NCBI GenBank assembly: GCA_003242645.1
Contig: QGVC01000112.1
Coordinates: 1 to 9,664 of the forward strand
DNA length: 9,664 nucleotides
Direction of reading: 5' to 3'
DNA from: Pseudomonadota bacterium
GTDB lineage: Bacteria; Pseudomonadota; Alphaproteobacteria; Rhizobiales; Hyphomicrobiaceae
Positions within the stretch are counted from its first letter, which is position 1. Each line of letters opens with the position of its first letter. Below are positions 1-5,532 of this stretch, piece after piece. The position numbers and the translations under genes are program-made. The notes beneath the pieces were generated by a model. It was not told the DNA's origin. It was given only the letters and a program-made list of their open reading frames with translations, and searched no databases.

Positions 1-858
1 GCCATGGGCACTGTCGAAGAGGGCATGCAGACGATCAGCCGCCCCATCGATGTCGTTGATCGGCCCAATGCCAAGCCGCTCGTCGTTACTAGAGGGGAAA
101 TCCGATACGAGAACGTGAGCTTCCATTACGGAAAGGATGGCGGTGTCATCGACAGTCTTTCTCTGCGGATCGGCCCCGGTGAGAAGGTTGGGCTGGTCGG
201 TCGCTCCGGCGCTGGCAAATCGACGTTGGTCAATCTGCTGCTACGCTTTTACGACCTGGAAGGTGGACGCATTCTGATCGACGGGCAGGACATCGCCGAG
301 GTCACTCAGGACAGTCTCCGCGCTCACATTGGGATGGTGACGCAGGATACCTCCCTGCTCCACCGCTCGGTGATGGAGAATATCCTTTATGGAAACCCAA
401 GTGCCGGCGAGGCAGCAGCAATCGCGGCAGCCAAGAAGGCACATGCCCACGACTTCATCATGGAACTCAGAGACGCGCGCGGGCGCGAAGGCTACGCAGC
501 TCATGTAGGCGAGCGAGGCGTGAAGCTCTCCGGCGGTCAACGCCAGCGCGTGGCTATTGCCCGAGTCCTTCTGAAGAATGCGCCTATTCTCATCCTCGAT
601 GAGGCGACCAGCGCGCTCGACTCGGAGGTCGAGGCAGCCATCCAGGAGCAGCTCTACAATCTCATGGAAGGTAAGACGGTCATTGCAATCGCGCATCGCC
701 TTTCCACGATTGCTGCCATGGACCGTTTGGTGGTCATGGACCGGGGGCGCATCGTCGAGCAGGGCACACACGGCGAGCTGTTGGCCAAGGGCGGTCTTTA
801 TGCGGCTCTTTGGGCACGCCAATCCGGCGGGTTCCTCGCGAAAGAGGCGGCGGAGTAG
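1..858 (+). CDS. ABC exporter, C-terminal ATP-binding part (5' truncated by window edge)
   Basis: The nucleotide-binding domain of an ABC transporter of the fused permease-ATPase exporter type (ABCB/MsbA-like), which uses ATP to move a substrate across the inner membrane. Counting from the first methionine (base 4), the protein shows an A-loop Tyr42, Walker A GRSGAGKS at 66-73, Q-loop Gln114, signature LSGGQ at 175-179, Walker B ILILDE at 195-200, D-loop SALD at 203-206 and switch His231. All catalytic elements are intact. The methionine at base 4 is almost certainly internal: the frame is open to base 1, and the residues before the domain (EEGMQTI...) match the linker that normally follows the six-helix membrane domain, which would lie left of the window. 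The substrate cannot be told from this domain. The nearest downstream gene is more than 500 bases away, so this is likely the last gene of its transcript. Confidence 0.93.
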   Translation, partial: AMGTVEEGMQTISRPIDVVDRPNAKPLVVTRGEIRYENVSFHYGKDGGVIDSLSLRIGPGEKVGLVGRSGAGKSTLVNLLLRFYDLEGGRILIDGQDIAEVTQDSLRAHIGMVTQDTSLLHRSVMENILYGNPSAGEAAAIAAAKKAHAHDFIMELRDARGREGYAAHVGERGVKLSGGQRQRVAIARVLLKNAPILILDEATSALDSEVEAAIQEQLYNLMEGKTVIAIAHRLSTIAAMDRLVVMDRGRIVEQGTHGELLAKGGLYAALWARQSGGFLAKEAAE

Positions 859-860
859 TG

Positions 861-886
861 GGGCAAAGGCACACGAGCGATTGCCC
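861..886 (+). terminator. Weak hairpin just after the ABC gene
   Basis: GGGCAA (861-866) is perfectly complementary to TTGCCC (881-886) across a 14-base loop, two bases after the ABC stop codon. The short stem, long loop and lack of a T-run make this a poor intrinsic terminator. It is listed because of its position. Confidence 0.2.
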
Positions 887-1392
887 GCCGTTTCCCTGGT
901 CATCACCGTGATCGACAGATTGTAGGACAGAGACAGAGCCTATGAGGCCCAACAAACCCTTTAAGGAACTACCAGGGTTCCTATTCTTCTTCGAGTGAAC
1001 TTCGAGCGAGTACGTACATTCAGTACGCGCGTGACACGCTGACCATCCGATGCCGTGCGGTGAAATACTCCGATAAGGCGGCATACGGAAACCAAAAGGC
1101 ATCCATTCGGTTTACTAGCCAACTCGGCAGCAAGGTTGCTGTCCGTTGATGTCCATCCATGGGCAAGCCGTAATGGCAGATCTCGCGTTTTCGCAGGATC
1201 CGCTTGAGCCGGGTCAATGAGCTCAGGTTGAGGGAAGTAGACAAGTTGCTCGGAGCTCGGCGGTCCAAGCAGTGCTCAACCCATCATGGGAGGTCGACCG
1301 TGGTAGCCAATCCGAAGCACGCGCAGAGTAGAAGGGGCCGGCATCAGCTGTCGAGAAGGGGCCGTACTTCCGGCAAGCTTACGAAGGGAGCG
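887..1392. other. Intergenic region without a recognisable gene
   Basis: About 500 bases between the ABC gene and the phasin-like gene. Visible structure is limited: the hairpin at 964-982, a direct repeat CTTCGAG at 989-995 and 1000-1006 (period 11), CGTAC/GTACG arms at 1013-1027, CAGCAA/TTGCTG arms at 1128-1141, and an 11-base direct repeat AGAAGGGGCCG at 1330-1340 and 1354-1364. An 82-codon minus-strand frame (1020-1268) has only a TTG start and no ribosome binding site. No clear sigma-70 promoter was found, though the phasin-like promoter should be here. Confidence 0.5.
964..992 (+). terminator. Candidate intrinsic terminator downstream of the ABC gene
   Basis: AGGAAC (964-969) pairs with GTTCCT (977-982) across a 7-base loop, and the 3' side runs into a pyrimidine/T-rich stretch (TATTCTTCTT). 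It lies about 105 bases after the ABC stop. The 6-bp stem is short, so it could equally be a protein-binding palindrome (GGAAC-N7-GTTCC). It is not an alphaproteobacterial LexA box, which is a direct repeat (GTTC-N7-GTTC). Confidence 0.3.
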
Positions 1393-1809
1393 ATGGAAGA
1401 GGCGCGAACGGGGGCCTCCGCGAATGAGAAATTGTTCTATTCAGAAAAGCTGGAGCGACCGGAAATGGCGGCAGAACGAATGACACCTCAAGTGCTCGGT
1501 TGGTCGACGACCGCACCTGTAGAGCAGTTCGAGAAGTTGATGCAGCAGTTCTGGAGCTTCGGATCGGACGGTGAGGCCAATCGCTACGCACGCGCCTTGG
1601 CGCAGACCAACGTTGAGATGATCGGACTCGTCGGGCGACGCAGCAGGGCCTACTTGGACCTTCCGAGCCATCTCGCAGAATGCCGCACACCACAGCAAGT
1701 CCTGGAAAAGCAGGCTCGATTTTTCCAGGAAATGCTGAATGACTATCAAACCACCAACGAGCGCGTCATGAATTGCTGGATGGAGGCGACATCGCCGCCA
1801 TCGCGCTGA
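1393..1809 (+). CDS. Phasin-family protein
   Basis: A 138-residue protein resembling the short phasins of Hyphomicrobiales. Phasins are amphipathic helical proteins that coat polyhydroxyalkanoate granules in the cytoplasm and control their size and number. The family-like part is roughly residues 65-132: an all-helical segment with GRRSRAYLDLP (81-91), CRTPQQVLEKQARF (97-110) and a closing amphipathic helix (QEMLNDYQTTNERVMNCWME). There is no signal peptide or membrane segment. The start is uncertain. ATG 1393 has AAGGGAG very close upstream (2-base spacer). An in-frame GTG at 1300 has a better-spaced GGGAGG (1288-1293, 6-base spacer) and would add 31 basic residues containing the repeat SRRGR twice. 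That extension uses AGA/AGG codons unlike the rest, so I prefer 1393. No PHA synthase gene is visible nearby, so a granule role is inferred from family likeness only. Confidence 0.72.
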   Translation: MEEARTGASANEKLFYSEKLERPEMAAERMTPQVLGWSTTAPVEQFEKLMQQFWSFGSDGEANRYARALAQTNVEMIGLVGRRSRAYLDLPSHLAECRTPQQVLEKQARFFQEMLNDYQTTNERVMNCWMEATSPPSR

Positions 1810-2232
1810 AGAGCGAGCAATCATCTCTCAAATCGTTAATCGACCTTAACTCTTCATGCCCCTGGCTGATCGTTCGCCTTGCCGGGACTCGCGGCGATCT
1901 GTGATTGTTCTCTAGGAACCTCATGCTCCTGCGGCGCAGTGAGATACCGACTGGCGGAAAAATCTGGTTGAACGCGCTCTGAGCATACTCGGCTTATCAG
2001 CTTGACCAGCAGCTAACCGGTCACTGCGAGAGCACAACCTCCCACCGACATCCCACCTGCCTCACACGGGCTGATGAGCCCCGAACGGGTCGTTTGCTGC
2101 GATCCAGCACCAGATGCAGGTGCCACCGCGCGAAGTTGCGCAACTTTCAGTTGTCTATGTGTCTGTTTTGCAACCATAGCATTCAACTTCTGCGTTAGTA
2201 AGACGGCGAACGAACAACCGAAGGAATCGCCG
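1810..2232. other. Intergenic region upstream of the outer-membrane protein gene
   Basis: About 420 bases with no supported gene. The reading frame of the downstream barrel protein is open back to base 2074, but that extension is Cys-rich and has no beta-barrel or signal-peptide character. Structure seen: GTTAA/TTAAC arms soon after the phasin-like stop, TGACC (2003-2007)/GGTCA (2019-2023) arms, and a palindrome cluster at 2133-2153. No convincing -35/-10 pair was found. TTGTCT near 2152 with CATAGC 18 bases downstream is the best but weak candidate. Confidence 0.45.
2133..2153. promoter_or_regulatory. Overlapping palindromes upstream of the barrel gene (possible operator)
   Basis: AAGTTGCGCAACTT (2133-2146) is a perfect 14-base palindrome. 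It overlaps a second inverted repeat, CAACT-TTC-AGTTG (2141-2153), so the half-site AGTTG/CAACT appears three times in 21 bases. It lies 80-100 bases before the ATG, where a promoter would be expected. It could be a regulator site or an untranslated-region hairpin; there is no T-run after it, so a terminator is unlikely. Confidence 0.35.
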
Positions 2233-2994
2233 ATGCCCAAAGTCAATTCTTCGATCCGTGTTGCAATTGTTGCAGGAATGCTTGCAGCCGCCGCTGTCGG
2301 GCCAGCCCAAGCTGCGGACCTGTGGGGGCCAGATCACGGCGGCTCCATCAAAGACGCACCGCCACCCTATGTTTTCAGTTGGACTGGCTTCTACATCGGT
2401 GCGCAGGCCGGCCTTCTTACCGGCGACACGCAAGGCAAACCGAGGTTCGGTTGTTTTGCCGGTGATGCCTTGTGCTTTGCGGCTGAACAGTTCTTTTCGA
2501 CCGACTATGACATGACCGGTGGCCTCTACGGCGGTCAGATCGGCTACAACTTCCAGTGGCCGGGCGGGGCAGTCGTTGGGATCGAAGGTTCTTTCGCCGG
2601 TTCGACCGCAAACGGTGATGGGCCGTCCGGTGTTGGGCTCCTGGTCTCCGAGCGGGACGTCGATTGGTTGGCGACACTGACGGGGCGCGCCGGATATGCC
2701 TTTGGTCGCTCTCTCGTCTATGTCAAAGGCGGCGTGGCCTGGGCCGACATCAACACAGACGTCCGGGTTGGTGGCATTCACATCCTCAGTGGTGGCGAGA
2801 CCCACCTGGGATGGACAGTAGGCGTTGGATATGAGCACGCGATCACAGATCGGGTCACGGCCCGCCTCGAGTATGCTCACATCGACTTCGACTCCGAGGA
2901 CCACACTCTGAAGCTCGGTGGCTTTCCGCTACTTCGCAGCGAGGTCGAAGCGGAGTTCGATTCATTGACTCTCGGCATCAATTACAAGTTCTGA
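2233..2994 (+). CDS. Omp25/31-like outer-membrane beta-barrel protein
   Basis: A 253-residue outer-membrane protein of the small Omp25/31 (OMP_b-brl) type common in Hyphomicrobiales. A signal peptide with a basic start, hydrophobic core (10-23) and GPAQA|AD cleavage site after residue 27 sends it to the periplasm. The mature protein opens with the family-typical FSWTGFYIGAQAG (48-60). It then has alternating aromatic/Gly strands (GGLYGGQIGYNFQ, GRAGYAFGRSLVYVKGGVAW, GWTVGVGYEHAI, VTARLEYAHIDF) and ends in a strand with C-terminal Phe (LGINYKF), the BAM recognition signal. ATG 2233 is chosen because AAGGAA (2221-2226) sits 6 bases upstream and the signal peptide starts there. Cys74 and Cys81 fall in what should be the first surface loop and could form a disulphide. 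The role is probably structural or porin-like; no substrate can be read from sequence. Confidence 0.88.
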   Translation: MPKVNSSIRVAIVAGMLAAAAVGPAQAADLWGPDHGGSIKDAPPPYVFSWTGFYIGAQAGLLTGDTQGKPRFGCFAGDALCFAAEQFFSTDYDMTGGLYGGQIGYNFQWPGGAVVGIEGSFAGSTANGDGPSGVGLLVSERDVDWLATLTGRAGYAFGRSLVYVKGGVAWADINTDVRVGGIHILSGGETHLGWTVGVGYEHAITDRVTARLEYAHIDFDSEDHTLKLGGFPLLRSEVEAEFDSLTLGINYKF

Positions 2995-3024
2995 CTCGTT
3001 CTTCTCCCCCAATCCATACAACTT

Positions 3025-3055
3025 GGAGCTCACCAGCCGCGGGCTGGTGAGCTCC
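3025..3055 (+). terminator. Strong hairpin terminator after the outer-membrane protein gene
   Basis: A perfect 14-bp stem (3025-3038 with 3042-3055, GGAGCTCACCAGCC and its complement) closes a 3-base GCG loop, 30 bases after the stop codon. No long T-run follows on the plus strand (TGCGTTC), so release may need help, but position and stability make it the clear end of this transcript. It also insulates the downstream PPC-domain gene. Confidence 0.8.
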
Positions 3056-3082
3056 TGCGTTCAAGAGTGCTAGCTGAAATTT

Positions 3083-3106
3083 GGAACCCGGCTGCCGGCC
3101 GACGTT
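3083..3106 (+). promoter_or_regulatory. Candidate EcfG (general stress sigma) promoter, distal
   Basis: GGAAC (3083-3087) followed after 15 bases by CGTT (3103-3106). The alphaproteobacterial EcfG/SigT promoter consensus is GGAAC-N16-17-CGTT, so this copy has good elements with a spacer one base short. It lies about 90 bases upstream of the PPC-domain start. Confidence 0.4.
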
Positions 3107-3124
3107 CGTGTCACGAGCTTTCAC

Positions 3125-3150
3125 GGAACCTGCCTGCCGAGGCTGTCGTT
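3125..3150 (+). promoter_or_regulatory. Candidate EcfG (general stress sigma) promoter, proximal
   Basis: GGAAC (3125-3129), a 17-base spacer, then CGTT (3147-3150): an exact match to the EcfG consensus with allowed spacing. Transcription would begin near 3157, leaving a leader of about 40 bases that contains the GGGAGG ribosome binding site (3184-3189). Position, orientation and match all point to control of the downstream gene by the PhyR-NepR-EcfG stress pathway. Confidence 0.62.
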
Positions 3151-3196
3151 CACAGCGACACCACGGCCAAGATCAGCGGCATCGGGAGGCAGTCTC

Positions 3197-3649
3197 ATGC
3201 AGCGGAAGCTCGTTCACTCAGCAGCAGGCGAACGGATCTATGTGGCAGTGCTCGAGTCGGGCGATGAAGTCTCCGAGTGCTTGAGCCGGCTGGCGGAGGA
3301 GGAAAGCTTGTCGGGAGCCCAGGTCACCGCGATTGGCGCGTTCCGTGATGCGGCCCTGGCATTCTTCGACTGGGAAACGAAGGCTTACGAGGAAATCCCG
3401 GTCAATGAGCAGGTGGAGGTGCTTTCACTGAATGGAGACATCGCGCTCGATGAGCACGATCGGCCGAAGCTGCACCTTCACGCTGTCCTCGGCCGCCGAG
3501 ATGGCTCGACAATCGGCGGGCATTTGATGGGCGGCCATGTTCGCCCGACGCTGGAGGTGGTGATCACTGAGACACCAGCATTCCTCCGCCGCGTTCATGA
3601 TCCGCACAGCGGCCTGGCATTGATTCGCTTGGACGAAAGCTTCGTTTGA
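3197..3649 (+). CDS. PPC-domain (DUF296) protein, predicted DNA-binding
   Basis: A 150-residue stand-alone PPC/DUF296 domain, the fold found in plant AHL proteins and in many short bacterial proteins annotated as PPC domain-containing DNA-binding proteins. Visible family features are the start RKLVHSAAGERIYVAVLESGDEV, the segment AQVTAIGAFRDAALAFFD (41-58), HLHAVLGRRDG with His93 and His95, and GGHLMGGHVRPTLEVVI with His109 and His114. These His residues correspond to the cluster thought to bind metal in bacterial members. There is no AT-hook, signal peptide or membrane segment, so it should be cytosolic and oligomeric. ATG 3197 follows GGGAGG with a 7-base spacer. Two EcfG-type promoter candidates upstream suggest induction under general stress or stationary phase. 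The biological role of bacterial members is poorly known and DNA binding is not proven by this sequence. It converges on mgtE with only 36 bases between stop codons. Confidence 0.85.
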   Translation: MQRKLVHSAAGERIYVAVLESGDEVSECLSRLAEEESLSGAQVTAIGAFRDAALAFFDWETKAYEEIPVNEQVEVLSLNGDIALDEHDRPKLHLHAVLGRRDGSTIGGHLMGGHVRPTLEVVITETPAFLRRVHDPHSGLALIRLDESFV

Positions 3650-3685
3650 AAACGACTTGGCTCGCTTGACGCGCTCGTCCGGCTC

Positions 3686-5074
3686 TCATGAGAGTATCAA
3701 CGTCGCAATGCCGAGGTAGATGATCACCCCAGCAACGTCCGCAATCGACGTAATCAGCGGAGCGCTGGCCGACGCTGGATCGAGGTTGAGGCGGCTCAAC
3801 AGGAACGGCAGCGACATGCCGATCAGGCTGCCGACGATGACGACGAGCACCATCGTCAAAGCCAAGATGAGCGCGACGGTTGGACCGTCCCGTACCACGC
3901 CGATGGTGGCTACGACGGCGGCCATCGTCAGCCCCAGGGCAGCGGCCACGAGAAGCTCTCGACCGAGCATTTCACCCCAGTCGGACAGGCGCACATCGCC
4001 CGTGGCAAGGGCGCGGACCATGAGGGTCGCAGCTTGTGCACCCGCATTACCGCCACCCGCGATCAGCATCGGAAGGAAAAAGACAAGCGACACGTACTGA
4101 ACAATCGTGTTCTCGAACAGCGCGAGGCCAGCGCCGGAGAAAATGCTGAAGAACACCAGTAGCACCAGCCAGACGATACGCTTGCGGTAGAGCAAGCCGA
4201 TGCCCGCTTCCTTCAGGCTGGTTGCAAGCTCGCCGACGGTACCGACCTTGTGGAAGTCCTTCGTGGCCTCCTCTTCGGCAACGTCCATCGCGTCGTCCTG
4301 CGTGACGATGCCGACGAGTGCACCTCCGCCGTTGATGATCGGCAGGGCGATGAAGTCGTACTTCGAAATGAGGCGCGCCACCTCTGCCCGGCTATCCTCG
4401 GCGCGAGCGCAGATAACGTGCGTCTCCATGATGTCGGAGACTTTGGCGTTGGGGTCGGCGAGGATGAGGTCGCGAAGAGATACGACGCCAGTAAGCCGCC
4501 GGTTCTCGTCGATGACGTAGGCGTTGTAAATCGTCTCCTTGTCGGGAGCCACCAGTCGCAGTGTATCCAGGGCTTCGCGCGCCGTGATGTTCGGGGGCAG
4601 CGTCGCGTAGTCGGAGGTCATCACCGCGCCCGCGGTGCCCTCCGGATAAGAGGCCAGTTTGCGGATGTCCTCGCGCTCAGCCTGAGCGAGAGCCGGCAAC
4701 AGGGTCTCCTGCTGCTCCTGTGGCAGGCGATTGAACAGGTCGGCCCGCTCGTCGGCCGACATCTCGGAGACGAGCTTCGCGAACTCCCGCCGGCCAAGCG
4801 CGCGCCCGATCTGGATCTGGTCCTCGGGCTCCAGGTAGCCGAACACGTCTGCGCGCACGTCGATGGGTAGCAACCGTAGCGCGCGGCTTGCGTCTTCCGG
4901 TGGCAAATTCGAGAGGACGCTGGCGACGTCAGCGGGGTGTTGATCCTCGAAGTAGTCCAGGATCGTTCTTGTGTCGCCTTCACGCAGACACGCCTGGATC
5001 ACCGGCGCGAGCTCGGCGGCACGACTCTCGGTCGCAGCCAGAACATCCCGGTCCTGCAGAACTTCCTGGTTCAT
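3686..5074 (-). CDS. mgtE: Magnesium channel/transporter MgtE
   Basis: A 462-residue protein of normal MgtE length. MgtE is a dimeric inner-membrane Mg2+ channel whose cytosolic domains sense Mg2+ and close the pore when it is plentiful. Order of parts: acidic helical N domain (about 30-135, with HPADVASVLSNLPPE), the linker ASYPEGTAGAVMT (141-153), CBS1 (about 155-205, VIDENRRLTGVVSLRD), CBS2 (about 213-270, PIINGGGALVGIVTQDD), a connecting helix, then five membrane helices (about 297-461). The pore signature GGNAGAQAATLMVRAL is at 341-356. The last helix has SIADVAGVIIYLG with Asp446, equivalent to the pore aspartate of Thermus MgtE. The start is fixed by AGGAGG (5080-5085) five bases before the ATG. 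The last codons overlap a small palindrome, CTCTCATGAGAG (3683-3694). Its leader contains a sequence complementary to the ribosome binding site. Confidence 0.95.
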   Translation of the reverse strand: MNQEVLQDRDVLAATESRAAELAPVIQACLREGDTRTILDYFEDQHPADVASVLSNLPPEDASRALRLLPIDVRADVFGYLEPEDQIQIGRALGRREFAKLVSEMSADERADLFNRLPQEQQETLLPALAQAEREDIRKLASYPEGTAGAVMTSDYATLPPNITAREALDTLRLVAPDKETIYNAYVIDENRRLTGVVSLRDLILADPNAKVSDIMETHVICARAEDSRAEVARLISKYDFIALPIINGGGALVGIVTQDDAMDVAEEEATKDFHKVGTVGELATSLKEAGIGLLYRKRIVWLVLLVFFSIFSGAGLALFENTIVQYVSLVFFLPMLIAGGGNAGAQAATLMVRALATGDVRLSDWGEMLGRELLVAAALGLTMAAVVATIGVVRDGPTVALILALTMVLVVIVGSLIGMSLPFLLSRLNLDPASASAPLITSIADVAGVIIYLGIATLILS

Positions 5075-5125
5075 GTCCGCCTCCTCATGGCCGCCTCAGT
5101 ACGGGCAGGCCGAAGGCGGACTGAG
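5075..5125 (-). promoter_or_regulatory. mgtE leader with possible ribosome-binding-site sequestering hairpin
   Basis: On the minus strand, GTCCGCCT (5121-5114) is perfectly complementary to AGGCGGAC (5082-5075), which holds part of the Shine-Dalgarno sequence and the spacer before the mgtE ATG. A competing stem, CTCAGT (5125-5120) with ACTGAG (5100-5095), uses bases from the same upstream arm, and CCGCCT (minus 5119-5114) can also pair with AGGCGG at 5096-5091. Mutually exclusive stems of this kind are typical of translational switches. This is inference from complementarity in GC-rich DNA; I do not recognise it as an M-box or any named riboswitch. Confidence 0.35.
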
Positions 5126-5129
5126 AGGG

Positions 5130-5252
5130 CTAGGCCATTGCCCTCAATGCCGACACGGCGAGCCGTACCTCGCGGCGCATGACAGCCTTGGTGAGCTGCG
5201 TTGTCGCGTTCTGGTCGAAATCCCCGAGGGGACGACTACTAGGCACGTCCAT
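5130..5252 (-). CDS. Possible 40-residue small protein upstream of mgtE
   Basis: An ATG (5252-5250) to TAG (5132-5130) frame of 40 codons on the mgtE strand, ending 55 bases before the mgtE start. It has a mostly G/C third position and a plausible amphipathic C-terminal helix (LTKAVMRREVRLAVSALRAM). No good ribosome binding site precedes the ATG (only GGATCAGCG), and I recognise no family. It could be a leader peptide of mgtE, an independent small protein, or chance. It begins right after the hairpin/T-run at 5267-5298, so a transcript covering it must either start after that element or read through it. Confidence 0.2.
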   Translation of the reverse strand: MDVPSSRPLGDFDQNATTQLTKAVMRREVRLAVSALRAMA

Positions 5253-5266
5253 CGCTGATCCGATTG

Positions 5267-5298
5267 AAAAAAACGGTGCGGCGAGCCCTGCTCGCCGC
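5267..5298 (-). terminator. Minus-strand intrinsic terminator or attenuator upstream of mgtE
   Basis: Read on the minus strand, GCGGCGAGC (5298-5290) and GCTCGCCGC (5286-5278) form a perfect 9-bp GC-rich stem with a 3-base loop. ACCG and an uninterrupted run of seven T (5273-5267) follow. This is the shape of a Rho-independent terminator for a transcript running toward mgtE. No minus-strand gene is visible between it and the oppositely oriented CHAT gene, so it either attenuates mgtE or ends an unannotated RNA. On the plus strand the A-run precedes the stem, so it would not terminate. Confidence 0.6.
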
Positions 5299-5532
5299 GC
5301 ACTGCCGGGTAGATGCAGTGCGTCGGGTTCGATGTCAACCGCTCCGGAAGACTTGACGCATTATTTTTGCGAGTAACGCGTGCGGAGCGTAAATGGGGCC
5401 CCACTTCGAGCAGGCTGGCGCTTGCCAAGTGGCTGTTCCGTGAAGCCGACCACGCGCTTGGACCAAGTTCTCCCGTGCTCAATTCATCCGACAGCTGCTA
5501 ATCTTCGGGTGTCCAACTTCCAGGAGGGCGGG
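5299..5532. other. Upstream region of the TPR-CHAT gene
   Basis: No gene is supported here. The CHAT frame is open back to a GTG at 5380, but the added 51 residues would bury the signal peptide, so they are probably untranslated. A plus-strand CTTGAC (5352-5357) is a fair -35 element but no matching -10 follows. On the minus strand, TTGACA (5338-5333) is an exact -35 with only a weak -10 (CATCTA), and it would start transcription almost inside the hairpin at 5278-5298. Confidence 0.4.

Noticed and set aside
965..981. GGAAC-N7-GTTCC as a LexA box or EcfG promoter
   Set aside because: The alphaproteobacterial LexA box is a direct repeat GTTC-N7-GTTC, and no CGTT follows GGAAC at 16-17 bases.
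942..998. 18-codon plus-strand ORF with a Phe-rich end after the ABC gene
   Set aside because: No Shine-Dalgarno sequence; it overlaps the candidate terminator hairpin and is too short to support.
1020..1268. 82-codon minus-strand frame between the ABC and phasin-like genes
   Set aside because: It starts with TTG, has no ribosome binding site, no recognisable motif and no partner gene; treated as a chance frame.
2074..2232. N-terminal extension of the outer-membrane protein to the ATG at 2074
   Set aside because: The extension is Cys-rich and would bury the signal peptide; ATG 2233 has its own ribosome binding site.
4250..4870. 206-codon plus-strand frame opposite mgtE
   Set aside because: It is the antisense shadow of the CBS and N domains of mgtE, which is firmly identified on the other strand.
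5322..5340. GGGTTCGATGTC resembling a tRNA T-loop
   Set aside because: The flanking bases cannot form the 5-bp T-stem and no other cloverleaf arm is present.
5144..5482. 112-codon minus-strand frame across the mgtE/CHAT intergenic region
   Set aside because: Composition is Arg/Ser-rich with no domain, and the frame runs through the hairpin and T-run; likely chance in GC-rich DNA.
5380..5532. N-terminal extension of the TPR-CHAT protein to the GTG at 5380
   Set aside because: It would put 51 residues before a clear signal peptide, while ATG 5533 has an ideal AGGAGG upstream.
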